DNA from: Opitutaceae bacterium
Lineage (GTDB): Bacteria > Verrucomicrobiota > Verrucomicrobiia > Opitutales > Opitutaceae
Length of the DNA: 64,000 nt
Reading direction: 5' to 3'
Assembly: GCA_030648295.1 (NCBI GenBank)
Contig: JAUSID010000161.1
Coordinates: 1 to 64,000 of the forward strand
This document shows positions 34,695 to 42,919 of the stretch, in pieces. The notes under the pieces are model-generated. The model ran no database searches. It saw only the letters and a program-made list of their open reading frames with translations, and had not been told where the DNA came from. A program made the position numbers and the translations under genes. The first letter of the stretch is position 1. Each line of letters begins with the position of its first letter.

Positions 34695-36017
34695 CTACAC
34701 GCGCGCCAGTTCGCCGGAGCGGCGCTGGATTTTCGTGAAGGCGGCGACGATCTTCTCCATCTCGCTCCGCGGCCGGAGCAGGACGTATTGCGAGAACCAG
34801 ATTGCTTCCGCGCACAGCCGGTCATTCACCGGGCACTGGTTGCGCTCCAGCCAGCGGGCCATCGCCTGTTTGCCGTAGATCTTCTGGTAATGCGGGTTTG
34901 CCGCCAGGCCCTTGGCGTGGGCCGACGAATTGAGCGGTGAGTATCCACCGCTCGCCGCGACACCCTCCTTGCTGAGCTCCTGGAGGAATTTCGCCCGCGG
35001 CAGCCCGGCGAACTGCTTCGGGTCGTAGCGCATCATATAGAGGTGATACGCGCTGCGCGTCGCGCCCGGGCTGAAGCGCGCCGGCGCGATGCCCGGCACT
35101 TTTTGCAGCATGCTGGTGAGATAGGCGGCATTCTCGTCGCGGGTCTTGAATTGCGCGTCGATCCTCGTCATCTGCGCCATCAGCAGTGCTGCCTGGAACT
35201 CCGTCATCCGGTAATTCGAGGCCCGGCCGGTGTTTAATGCCGTGCCCTTGGTGCCGGTGGGGGTGTGGAAGTTGTAGCAGAGCTCGGCGAAATTATCGTC
35301 ATTCGTCAGCACCGCACCGCCCTCGCCCGAGGTGAGGTTCTTGCTCGCCTGGAAACTGAAACAGCCGCCGATGCCGCGGGAGCCGATGGGCTGGCCCTTG
35401 AACTCCGCCAGCCACGCCTGGCAGCCGTCCTCGACGAACGGCAGCTTGCGCGCCTTCGCCACCGCCTCGATCGCGTCCAGGTTTGCCGGATACCCGCCGA
35501 TGTGCACGGGCAGCAGCAGCTTTGTCGCCGGCGTGATCGCGGCGGCGATCTTCGATGCGTCGATCTGGAACGTCACTGGATCGGTGTCGACGAAGACGGG
35601 CAGCGCGTAATTCAGCGTGATGACGTTGAACGTCGCGACGAAGGTGTACGGCGGCATGATGACCTCGTCGCCGGGCCCGACGCCGAGCGCGCCGAGGGTG
35701 GTGAGCAGCGCGGACGTGCCGGAGGCGGTGGCGACGCAGTGTTTCGCGCGCATCTTCTCGGCGTAGGCCAATTCGAATTCCTTCACCCGCGTGCCGTTGC
35801 CCCGGCCCCATTTGCCGGAGCGGAGCACGTCGAGCAGCGCCTTCTCCTCGCGGTTATCCCACATCGGCCACTCCGCGACGGATCTTGCCTTCTTGGCGGT
35901 GGTGGCCGGAGCGGCGGCGGCGCGTTCCGCGCCTGCGACGGGGGAAAGCCCGAGGGAAAGACCGGTGCTCGCCGTGACGGCACCGCCGATGAACGTGCGG
36001 CGGGAGAGAGTTTTCAT
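34695..36017 (-). CDS. DegT/DnrJ/EryC1/StrS-family PLP protein with Tat signal
   Basis: A 440-residue sugar-aminotransferase-fold protein. The start at 36017 gives MKTLSRRTFIGGAVTASTGL, a twin-arginine signal ending near SPVAGAERAAA. The PLP fold: GKWGRGNGTRVKEFELAYAE, HCVATASGTSALLTTLGALG, GDEVIMPPYTFVATFNVITL, LPFVEDGCQAWLAEFKGQPI, then GCFSFQASKNLTSGEGGAVL with the internal aldimine Lys (SKNLTSGEGG). RASNYRMTEFQAALLMAQMT is also conserved. Classical members are cytoplasmic enzymes that aminate nucleotide-linked ketosugars. An exported version cannot meet those substrates, so its real role is open. The gene is isolated, with 455 bp of repeats upstream. Confidence 0.9.
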   Translation of the reverse strand: MKTLSRRTFIGGAVTASTGLSLGLSPVAGAERAAAAPATTAKKARSVAEWPMWDNREEKALLDVLRSGKWGRGNGTRVKEFELAYAEKMRAKHCVATASGTSALLTTLGALGVGPGDEVIMPPYTFVATFNVITLNYALPVFVDTDPVTFQIDASKIAAAITPATKLLLPVHIGGYPANLDAIEAVAKARKLPFVEDGCQAWLAEFKGQPIGSRGIGGCFSFQASKNLTSGEGGAVLTNDDNFAELCYNFHTPTGTKGTALNTGRASNYRMTEFQAALLMAQMTRIDAQFKTRDENAAYLTSMLQKVPGIAPARFSPGATRSAYHLYMMRYDPKQFAGLPRAKFLQELSKEGVAASGGYSPLNSSAHAKGLAANPHYQKIYGKQAMARWLERNQCPVNDRLCAEAIWFSQYVLLRPRSEMEKIVAAFTKIQRRSGELARV

Positions 36018-36175
36018 GGTCGGATTTTCGCAGCGACGCGGGATGAGTGGTAAATAACGCGGGACGCGGTCAGCGATACGCCGGAGGCTGACAACTGCAC
36101 CGCGTCGCGTCGATGCCGAATGGTGCCGACCGGCGCCGCGTCCGAGAGCTGTCCATTTCGCTAACATCAGGCTCG

Positions 36176-36270
36176 TTCTCTTTCTCGTAATCGTGACCTT
36201 TCTCCCTTTGCGTCCTCTGGCACGGCTCGCGCGAGAGAAAGAGAAAGATAACGATTAAGAGAAAGAGGTT
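36176..36270. repeat. Inverted CTTTCTC/GAGAAAG arms
   Basis: The left arm (TTCTCTTTCTCGTAATCGTG) and right arm (AAGAGAAAG with ATAACGATTAAG) are near reverse complements around a 30-base centre. A related copy stands at 61866-61950. It lies in the 455-bp space upstream of the DegT-family gene, which contains no gene. Confidence 0.7.
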
Positions 36271-36288
36271 AACCGTTGGTTGATTCGG

Positions 36289-36460
36289 GAGTGGCTGCGG
36301 CTTCCAGCCGCAGATGGTAAACGAAAATCGTACATCCACACCATCTGCGGCAGGGATGCCGCAGCACTTGGAAAGTGCGCGCGTGGCTTGGGGTGGCATG
36401 GGCGTCCCGCCCATGAACCGAGACTCGATACTGCACATCACGGCCGGGACGGCCGTGCCA
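36289..36460. repeat. Cluster of four different short palindromes
   Basis: In order: GCTGCGGCTTCCAGCCGCAG (36293), a GCGGCAGGGATGCCGC stem (36350), CATGGGCGTCCCGCCCATG (36398) and CACGGCCGGGACGGCCGTG (36439). Each is a 6-8-bp stem with a 4-6-base loop. Such palindromes recur in intergenic DNA of related genomes. They lie just downstream of the response-regulator stop codon at 36473. Confidence 0.72.
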
Positions 36461-36472
36461 CACGCAATCCCG

Positions 36473-37834
36473 CTACTCCGATTCCGGCGGCGCCACGTCG
36501 ATGGGCATTCCTTCCGCGCGCATGCGCTGGAGTTTGTACGTCAATGCCCGCCGGCTGATCGCCAGCTCCTTCGCGGTTTCCGTCCGGTTGTAATGGTTTT
36601 TGCGCAGCGCCTTCAGGATCGCTTCACGCTCGATTTCCTCCAGTCGCTGCACATCGCCCTCCGAAGCGGCGGCGCCTTCCTTCGTGGCCGCGAGAATTCG
36701 CGCCGGCAGGTGCTCCGGCAGCACGATGTCACCGCGCGAGAGCAGCGCCGCCCGCTCCATCGCGTTGCGCATCTCGCGCACGTTTCCCGGCCAGCGATAG
36801 CGCGTCAGGCTCGCCGACACCGTCGCGGAAAATCGCGGTTTCTGGGTCGAGAATTGCGCGATGAAATGCATCGCCAGCGGCAGGATGTCCTCCGGCCGTT
36901 CCCGCAGCGCGGGAACATGAATTTCCATCACGTTCAGCCGGTAGAACAAATCCTCGCGAAATCGACCGGCGGCGATTTGCGCCTCGAGGTCGCGGCTCGT
37001 GGCGGCGAGCAGTCGCGCATCGGTGTGCAGGTCGCGGCTCGATCCCATCCGGTGAAAGGTGCCGGCGTTGATCACGCTGAGCAGCTTTGGTTGCAGCGCG
37101 AACGGCAGGTCGCCGATCTCGTCCAGAAAAACGGTTCCGTCTTTTGCCTCCTCCAGCCGGCCGATCCGTCGCTGCTCGGCGCCGGCGAACGCACCCTTCT
37201 CGTGGCCGAACAATTCGCTTTCCAGGAGATTCTCCGGGATGGCCGGACAGTTCACCTTCACCAGCGGCTGGCGGGCGCGGCGACTCCACGCGTGGATGAG
37301 GTCAGCGACGACTTCTTTCCCCGTGCCGCTTTCACCCGTGATGAGGACGCGCGTCTCGGCCGGAGCGATCGCCGCCACGTCGCGAAACATCGCGCGCGTG
37401 AGCGGGCTCACCGCGATCACTCCGGCCGGCAGCGGCAGGTCGTCCGCGGGCGCGGCGACGGCGGCGTTGGCCGGATTGAGCGCGAGCCGCACGGTGGCGA
37501 TGAGTTCCGCCAGGTCGATCGGCTTGGCCAGGTAGTTGACCGCGCCGTCGCGCATCGCGCTCACGGCGGTGCGAATGTCCGCGAAGGCGGTGACGAGCAG
37601 CACGGGCAGCGCCATCTGCTTCTGCCGCGCGCGGCGCAGCGTCTCCAGGCCCGACATTCCCGGCATCCGGACGTCGCTAATCATCATCGCGAACGGCTGG
37701 TCCGCGAGCCGTTGCAGCGCCTCTTCGCCCGAGGCGGCCGACTGCGTTTCGTAGCCGTGCGCCTGGAGGAATGTCTCGAGCAGGCTGCGCTGCCCCTTGT
37801 CGTCGTCGACGATGAGTATTGGCGCCGCTTTCAC
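36473..37834 (-). CDS. NtrC-type sigma-54 response regulator with GAFAGA loop
   Basis: A 453-residue response regulator. The receiver domain occupies 1-120 (ILIVDDDKGQRSLLETFLQA, phospho-acceptor D54 in ISDVRMPGMSGLE, K104). The AAA+ domain has Walker A GESGTGKE at about 167 and Walker B GTVFLDEIGDLP at about 233. The arginine-finger region is GRFREDLFYRLNVMEIHVPA, followed by the RWPGNVREM linker and a Fis-type HTH (NRTETAKELAISRRALTYKL). The sigma-54 contact loop reads GAFAGA at 214-219 instead of GAFTGA. The kinase gene ends 4 bp upstream, and that gene lies 38 bp after the type II secretin gene. The pair probably belongs to, or controls, the secretion operon or enhancer-dependent promoters elsewhere. 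Confidence 0.93.
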   Translation of the reverse strand: MKAAPILIVDDDKGQRSLLETFLQAHGYETQSAASGEEALQRLADQPFAMMISDVRMPGMSGLETLRRARQKQMALPVLLVTAFADIRTAVSAMRDGAVNYLAKPIDLAELIATVRLALNPANAAVAAPADDLPLPAGVIAVSPLTRAMFRDVAAIAPAETRVLITGESGTGKEVVADLIHAWSRRARQPLVKVNCPAIPENLLESELFGHEKGAFAGAEQRRIGRLEEAKDGTVFLDEIGDLPFALQPKLLSVINAGTFHRMGSSRDLHTDARLLAATSRDLEAQIAAGRFREDLFYRLNVMEIHVPALRERPEDILPLAMHFIAQFSTQKPRFSATVSASLTRYRWPGNVREMRNAMERAALLSRGDIVLPEHLPARILAATKEGAAASEGDVQRLEEIEREAILKALRKNHYNRTETAKELAISRRALTYKLQRMRAEGMPIDVAPPESE

Positions 37835-37838
37835 GGGT

Positions 37839-39254
37839 TCAGGCGGCCGCGGAGCCGGCGGGCCGCAGCCGGCTCATCCGAAACACCGCGCCGCGCGGCT
37901 GATTTTCGAGGCACGCGATTTCCCAGCCGTGCGCCGAAACGATCTGGTGAACAATCGCCAGCCCGAGGCCGACGCCTTTGGGCCGCATCGTGACGTACGG
38001 TTTGAAAATCGAGGTCCGCTCCGCCGGCGGCACGCCCGGTCCATCATCACGGACTTCAAGCGTGGCCGCACGACCCGCGGTGGTCGACCAGTGAATTCCC
38101 ACGCGCCCGCCGGTGCCGACGGCCTGGACCGCGTTGAGCAGGAGGTTGAACAACGCCTGGCGAAACAACGGCTCGTCCGCCTCGATCGTCAGTGGCGTGT
38201 CCGACTGCTCGAGCCGGATTTGTTTCTCCTCGATGTCCGGTTGAAGCGTCCGCGTGACATCCGCCACGAGCCGGGAAATTTCGACCGGCGCGAGGTGGGC
38301 CTCGCGCGGTTTTGAAAAGTGAATGAATTCGTTCAGCTGCACCGTCACGCGATCGGCCTCCTCGATGATCGTCGACGCGTGCTCCTTCAACTTCACCGGC
38401 GCTTCCGGCTGCATCGCGATCATCTGCGCATGGCCGCGGATCAGGTTGAGCGGATTGCGTGTCTCGTGCGCGAGCCCGGCGGCGGCGAGATTCATCTGGG
38501 CCAGGTGGGCGTTCATCTCACCCGCCTTGACCAGCCGGATTTGAAGTTCCGCGTTTTTTCCCACGTTGCGCCACGCCAGCGCGGAGATGAATGCCGCCGC
38601 GGCTGCCATCACGCTGACGGTTGCGCGCAGCAGCAAATCCGTTCGCACCGCCTGCCGCATCTCGGTGGTCGAGAGCGACACCACCAGGCTGTGCACGCCC
38701 TGTTTCTGGATGACCGATTCGTACTCCTCCTTGCTCATCCATGCCGGCCGGCCGAATGTGTCCGCCGGTCGCCGGCTGCGAAACACGCGGGGATCGGGAA
38801 CGACAATGGCCGCGGGCGTCCGCGCCGGCTGGTCCTCCGCCAGCGCCGGTGTGGGCCCGAGGTCCATCAGGTTCATCAGCGTCAGGGTGTGGCCGCTCCA
38901 GTAGACCCCGCGGGCGCGCAGCATTTCCGGCGTCAGCACGACGGGCCGGCCGGCGCTCGCAATCGTCTCGCCGGTCGCGCCCAGGATCGCGATCGACTCG
39001 AGTTCGCCGTGCCGGATGAGATCCTGGAGCGCGGATTCGATTCGATCCTTCGGCACGATGCTGCCGAACCGCCGCTGCGAACGCACTACGACGCCGAGCG
39101 TCGAGGTGATGTCGCGACCGCGGTTGATCAACGCCTGTGCCGCGGCGCGCTCGAATCGCAGGTGCTCTGCCCGCTGCCACAGGCAGACGGCGAGCGCACA
39201 CGCGAAGAGCACCGCATAGACGCCGAAGGTTCGTTTGCCATTGGTCCAACGCAT
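37839..39254 (-). CDS. Sensor histidine kinase paired with the NtrC-type regulator
   Basis: A 471-residue membrane kinase. Transmembrane helix 1 is at about 10-27 (FGVYAVLFACALAVCLW). A periplasmic sensor of about 180 residues follows (GRDITSTLGVVVRSQRRFGS, ESIAILGATGETIASAGRPV), then helix 2 at about 208-228. The DHp domain has AAAGLAHETRNPLNLIRGHA with phospho-acceptor H263. The ATPase domain has FRQALFNLLLNAVQAVGTGG (N box), LEVRDDGPGVPPAERTSIFK (G1/F) and PKGVGLGLAIVHQIVSAHGW (G2). There is no HAMP or PAS domain. It is 4 bp from the regulator gene downstream and 38 bp from gspD upstream, so all may be co-transcribed. Confidence 0.93.
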   Translation of the reverse strand: MRWTNGKRTFGVYAVLFACALAVCLWQRAEHLRFERAAAQALINRGRDITSTLGVVVRSQRRFGSIVPKDRIESALQDLIRHGELESIAILGATGETIASAGRPVVLTPEMLRARGVYWSGHTLTLMNLMDLGPTPALAEDQPARTPAAIVVPDPRVFRSRRPADTFGRPAWMSKEEYESVIQKQGVHSLVVSLSTTEMRQAVRTDLLLRATVSVMAAAAAFISALAWRNVGKNAELQIRLVKAGEMNAHLAQMNLAAAGLAHETRNPLNLIRGHAQMIAMQPEAPVKLKEHASTIIEEADRVTVQLNEFIHFSKPREAHLAPVEISRLVADVTRTLQPDIEEKQIRLEQSDTPLTIEADEPLFRQALFNLLLNAVQAVGTGGRVGIHWSTTAGRAATLEVRDDGPGVPPAERTSIFKPYVTMRPKGVGLGLAIVHQIVSAHGWEIACLENQPRGAVFRMSRLRPAGSAAA

Positions 39255-39292
39255 GGGCGCGGAAAGCCGGGGGCAATTACCCGGTCGCAGGC

Positions 39293-40498
39293 TCAGCGGC
39301 TCGGAAGTACACGGTCCATTTCTTCTTTCGTAAACGCGGTCGGCGCGAGATCCATTTGCTTCCGCTCCATGCCGGAGACGTTCGCCAGTTCCTCCGGCGT
39401 GCGCACGACGTGCGGGGTGAGAAAGATCAAAAGCTCGGTTTTGGTGTCCGCCTTCGTCTTCCGCTTGAAGGCGTAGCCGATGAGCGGAAGGTCGCCCAGC
39501 AGCGGAACCTTGTTCTCCTGATCGTTCTTCTGCGTCGAGATCAGTCCGCCGATGATGACGGTCTGGTCGCTTGGGGTCACGACCACGGTGTCGGCGGCGC
39601 GGCGATCGATCGCGGGCGAGTTCACGGTATTGGATATCGGCACAGTGGTGGCGCTGAGCGAGGAGATTTCGGGCGATATGATCATTTCCACCAGCCCCTC
39701 GGCGGTGATGAACGGCGTCACGCGCAGGATGATGCCGACGTCCTCATACATCACGGTGTTGATCGTGTTGTTGGTCTGGTCGCTGACTCGCGAACTGGTG
39801 ATGATCGGGATCCGCTGGCCGACCATGATCGTCGCCTGCTGGCTGCTGCGGGTGAGGATCGACGGCCGCGAAAGGATCTCCGTCTTGTTGCGGGCCGCGA
39901 GTGCATGCAGCGTCGCCTCGATGCCGTGCTTGGCCGTGATGGAGTAGAACGCGCCGAACCCGAGCGGATCAGCCAGGGCCGACGCGAGGCCAAACTTCGT
40001 CTCCGCGGTGCCGGTCGGTGAATTCTTGATCCCGATCTTGCCGGTGTACGTCGCCTCGGTGCCCAGGTCCAGGTCGTTGGTGTGCGTCACCTGGACGAAC
40101 ACCACGTTGATCAGCACCTGCGGCTTGGGTTTATCCAGCCACTGGACGATCGTCTTGATATTCTCGTTCGTTTCCTCGTCCGTCACGATGATGAGCCGGC
40201 GCGTTTCCGTGTCGCTGCTGATCATCGCATCGCCGACCATGGTGGCGTTCGGATACTGGCGGCTACCGGCGCCGCCGCCGGATGGCCGCGCCGCACTGGC
40301 GCCGGCGGACGAGGTCGCCGGCCGCTGGGCCTGCGCGCGCTGCTGGGCGGCGCGCTGGGCCGCACTGGAGGAGGAGGGAGTGGTGGGACGCTGGGGCGTG
40401 GCGCCGCGCGATTGCGCCAGGGCCGCGCCCGTGCTGCCGACCAATAGGGCGGCAATGAGCGTGGCGCACAGCGGCGTCCGAAAAGCGTGTGAGATCAT
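39293..40498 (-). CDS. gspD: Type II secretin, C-terminal part (half N3 plus secretin barrel)
   Basis: A 401-residue outer-membrane protein with its own signal peptide (MISHAFRTPLCATLIAALLV, ending AALAQS). After a Gln/Ala/Pro/Ser-rich linker (residues 30-75) it carries the second half of an N3 domain (ISSDTETRRLIIVTDEETNE, NIKTIVQWLDKPKPQVLINV). The secretin barrel follows: ILSRPSILTRSSQQATIMVG, QRIPIITSSRV, YEDVGIILRVTPFITAEGLV, VVTPSDQTVIIGGLISTQKN, VPLLGDLPLIGYAFKRKTK and ELLIFLTPHVV, all typical. The N0-N2 domains are missing; they are in the gene 53 bp upstream. The two products would need to assemble together in the periplasm. Confidence 0.9.
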   Translation of the reverse strand: MISHAFRTPLCATLIAALLVGSTGAALAQSRGATPQRPTTPSSSSAAQRAAQQRAQAQRPATSSAGASAARPSGGGAGSRQYPNATMVGDAMISSDTETRRLIIVTDEETNENIKTIVQWLDKPKPQVLINVVFVQVTHTNDLDLGTEATYTGKIGIKNSPTGTAETKFGLASALADPLGFGAFYSITAKHGIEATLHALAARNKTEILSRPSILTRSSQQATIMVGQRIPIITSSRVSDQTNNTINTVMYEDVGIILRVTPFITAEGLVEMIISPEISSLSATTVPISNTVNSPAIDRRAADTVVVTPSDQTVIIGGLISTQKNDQENKVPLLGDLPLIGYAFKRKTKADTKTELLIFLTPHVVRTPEELANVSGMERKQMDLAPTAFTKEEMDRVLPSR

Positions 40499-40551
40499 GG
40501 CAAATCCTGAGTTTGAAGCGGGAAAGGAGGCCGGAGGCGGGCAGGGCGTGC

Positions 40552-41715
40552 TCATCGGCGGGTGTTGCCGAGCGAAATGTTCGAGCCGGCGGTCTGCGTG
40601 TTGGTGGCGGCGCGCGTGGCCAGCGGATCGGGCTGGTTGGAGGTGCTGCTGCGCGCGTTGCTCGTCTGGAACAATCCGCGCAACACGTTCTCAACCTGGC
40701 GCACGTCCGCGTTCTCCAGCGTGTAGACGAACACCTTTTGTTTGCGCTCCGAACTGGAATCCAGCTGGGCGATCACTTCCGCGATGTCAGGCATGTCGTC
40801 CTTCGAAGCGGTGACGATCACCGAATAGGTCCGCGGATCAGCCACCGCGACGATTGGGGTGGTGAACGCGCCCCTGGCCGCCGCACTGGTGCTCGAACCG
40901 CCGCCCGAACTCTTCCGGGTCGATTTCTGGCTCTTCCCGCTCTTGCTGCTCGCGCTCGTTCGCGATGCGCCGGAGGAGCCGGTGACGCCACTGCTCCCCA
41001 TCTGGAAGACGTTCATCAGGAGTGACGCCATCTCGATGGGATCGGCATTGTGGAGCTTGAACACCCGCATGGTCGAAGCCCCGTCGCTCGAGGTGTCGAG
41101 CGCGGCCACGAGCGTGACGATGTGCCGCACGTTGATTTGGGTATCCGTGACGATCAGCGAATTGCTGTCCTGGTTGGAGGTGACCGTCGTGCTGGCCGGC
41201 AGGAGCGGAGCAAGATCCTGCGCCGCCTGCGCGGCGTCAATGTGCCGCATCGGGATGATCTGCATCACCATCTCGGCGGTCTCGGGAATCTCCCGTGGAT
41301 CGTTGCCCGTGCGGATCGGGATGTTCCGTTTCTTGGCGTCGTCCTTGGAGCTGACGATGAGGTTCCGCCCCTGCACGCTGGCAGTGTAGCCATTCTTGTT
41401 CAGGGCGAGGTTGAGCAGTTGCACCGCCTCCGTGCGGGACACGGGCTGCGCGCTCCACATGTCGATCGTGCCGCGCAGCGGCGTCTCGAGCACGATGACG
41501 TAGCCCGCGGCCTCGCTCATGTAGTTGAGCACGGTCTCGAGCGGGGCGCCGCGGAAGTTGAAACGCAGGGTTCCCTGGCCGGGGGTGCCGGCAGGCGATT
41601 CCACCGTTGCTTTGGCGGCGGCGGCCGGCGGGGTGGGGCGTTCCTGTGCAAACGCAGTGGCGGCCAGGAGGGCGAATCCCAGGCATAGGGCCGGAGTGGC
41701 AGTCATCGGTGTCAT
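40552..41715 (-). CDS. gspD: Type II secretin, N-terminal part (N0-N1-N2 and half N3)
   Basis: A 387-residue periplasmic protein with signal peptide MTPMTATPALCLGFALLAAT. The N0 domain (LRFNFRGAPLETVLNYMSEA ... GYTASVQGRNLIVSS), N1 (MVMQIIPMRHIDAAQAAQDL ... SNSLIVTDTQINVRHI) and N2 (MRVFKLHNADPIEMASLLMN ... PRTYSVIVTASKDDMPDIAE) are complete; N2 has a Ser/Lys-rich loop. The protein then starts N3 (KVFVYTLENADVRQVENVLR GLFQ) and stops after a Ser/Thr/Asn tail. In ordinary GspD the same chain continues through N3 into the barrel. Here that part is a separate gene. The start ATG overlaps the gspC stop by 4 nt. It should contact GspC through N0. Confidence 0.88.
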   Translation of the reverse strand: MTPMTATPALCLGFALLAATAFAQERPTPPAAAAKATVESPAGTPGQGTLRFNFRGAPLETVLNYMSEAAGYVIVLETPLRGTIDMWSAQPVSRTEAVQLLNLALNKNGYTASVQGRNLIVSSKDDAKKRNIPIRTGNDPREIPETAEMVMQIIPMRHIDAAQAAQDLAPLLPASTTVTSNQDSNSLIVTDTQINVRHIVTLVAALDTSSDGASTMRVFKLHNADPIEMASLLMNVFQMGSSGVTGSSGASRTSASSKSGKSQKSTRKSSGGGSSTSAAARGAFTTPIVAVADPRTYSVIVTASKDDMPDIAEVIAQLDSSSERKQKVFVYTLENADVRQVENVLRGLFQTSNARSSTSNQPDPLATRAATNTQTAGSNISLGNTRR

Positions 41716-42374
41716 TGCTTCAATTGTTTCTGTCGTTTCTCCATCAGGCGTCTCAAAACTTCGGATGCGTCGGGCGGAATCGGCGGCATGCCGCCCGGCT
41801 CGGTCGCGGTGGCCCGGGCGATTTCCTGCCGCGTGCCTTCCCGTGGGCTCACGCGCCAGTTGCCGCCCTCGGTGCGGCGAAGCTGCTCGTTGACGCGCAG
41901 CGTCAGCGTCTGGTCCTGCTGCACCAGTTCGACGCCCTGCGGCGTCACGCGCTTCACGGTCAGGCCGGCGAGCAGCTCGCCTTCGCGCAGGTTTCGGCGG
42001 TAGCGCGGATCCGTGCTGTCGAAGAACGCATACGCGCCGGTTTCCGACAGCATCGTGCCGACCAGCGCCACGCTGTCGACGTGCGGCGGCTCCACTTGCG
42101 GTGCCGCGCGGCTGCGGCTGACGCGATTCGGGTTGAAGATGTTTCGGTCCACGATGGAGCGAAAATTTTCAAAGCTCGACGCGCTGGCCGCGGCGGAATT
42201 TCCCGCCGGGGCGGCGGCGGGTGCCGGTGCGGCGGACGCTTCACGGCGTCCGGCCTTGGCGGCATGTGCGGCCGGGGCGCTCACGAGTAGCGCGGCCATG
42301 GCCGTGGGGAAGGCCAGTCCGGCGAAGCGGATGGCCCGGCTGAGGTTGGAATGCAATGGCGGCAAAGCGGTCAT
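41712..42374 (-). CDS. gspC: GspC-like inner-membrane/periplasmic coupling protein
   Basis: A 220-residue protein with an N-terminal hydrophobic anchor (IRFAGLAFPTAMAALLVSAP), an Ala/Pro-rich linker and a periplasmic homology-region-like domain: FENFRSIVDRNIFNPNRVSR, VALVGTMLSETGAYAFFDST, LLAGLTVKRVTPQGVELVQQ, TLTLRVNEQLRR. This matches the GspC/PilP HR domain that binds the secretin N0 domain. No PDZ domain is present; the C-terminus is short and basic. Overlaps both neighbours by 4 nt (gspM upstream, gspD N-part downstream), so translation is coupled. Confidence 0.82.
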   Translation of the reverse strand: MTALPPLHSNLSRAIRFAGLAFPTAMAALLVSAPAAHAAKAGRREASAAPAPAAAPAGNSAAASASSFENFRSIVDRNIFNPNRVSRSRAAPQVEPPHVDSVALVGTMLSETGAYAFFDSTDPRYRRNLREGELLAGLTVKRVTPQGVELVQQDQTLTLRVNEQLRRTEGGNWRVSPREGTRQEIARATATEPGGMPPIPPDASEVLRRLMEKRQKQLKQ

Positions 42375-42919
42375 GATTTTCTTTCCAGCGGCGCCAGCCG
42401 CAGCCCGCTGACGAGCAGCGCGAGCGTCAGCCGCTGGCCCTGCGGATCGCGCGTGGTCAGCTCGACCGACTCGACCCGCAGGGCGAGCGGCGATCTTTCC
42501 ACCTCGTATAGAAAGCGCATCAGCGTCGCGAGCGAGCCGGTCGCGTCCACGCGGCACTCGAGCAGCGAATAGCGATCGCTCGTGCCCCGTTTCCACTGCG
42601 GCTTGATCGAGCCGAGCTCGATGTTGCTCGAACGGCCCCAGCGATCGAAGGCGGAGATCAATTCCTGCTCGGCCTGCGCCGGATCCTTGGGCAGCGACTG
42701 GCCCTCCATTTCCTTCCACAGGCTTTGCGTGCGCGGTCCGCGGTCGATGACGCTGCGGCCCTGCGTGACATTCTTGGTCAGCTTTGTAATCTCGGTCGAG
42801 CGCGACTGCCAGCTTTTGGTCAGCGGCGTCAGCAGCACGCGATCGAGCACGAGCAGCAGCACGGCCGTGCCGGCGAGGATGGCGAGCAGCCGCTGGCGGT
42901 TGTTGGCGTTGAGTTTCAT
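42371..42919 (-). CDS. gspM: GspM/PilO-like assembly protein
   Basis: A 182-residue bitopic inner-membrane protein. The ATG at 42919 (MKLNANNRQRLLAILAGTAV) overlaps the gspL stop by 4 nt and is preferred to the ATG seven codons earlier. One transmembrane helix (LAILAGTAVLLLVLDRVLL) is followed by a short coiled-coil (SWQSRSTEITKLTKNVTQGR) and a ferredoxin-like domain (NIELGSIKPQWKR ... LMRFLYEVERSPLALRVESV ... LTLALLVSGLRL). It would form the inner-membrane platform with GspL and GspF. Sequence similarity within this family is low; the position between L and C supports the call. Confidence 0.82.
   Translation of the reverse strand: MKLNANNRQRLLAILAGTAVLLLVLDRVLLTPLTKSWQSRSTEITKLTKNVTQGRSVIDRGPRTQSLWKEMEGQSLPKDPAQAEQELISAFDRWGRSSNIELGSIKPQWKRGTSDRYSLLECRVDATGSLATLMRFLYEVERSPLALRVESVELTTRDPQGQRLTLALLVSGLRLAPLERKS

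Noticed and set aside
36314-37993. 559-codon plus-strand frame across the response regulator
   Set aside because: Antisense artefact across repeats and two real genes.
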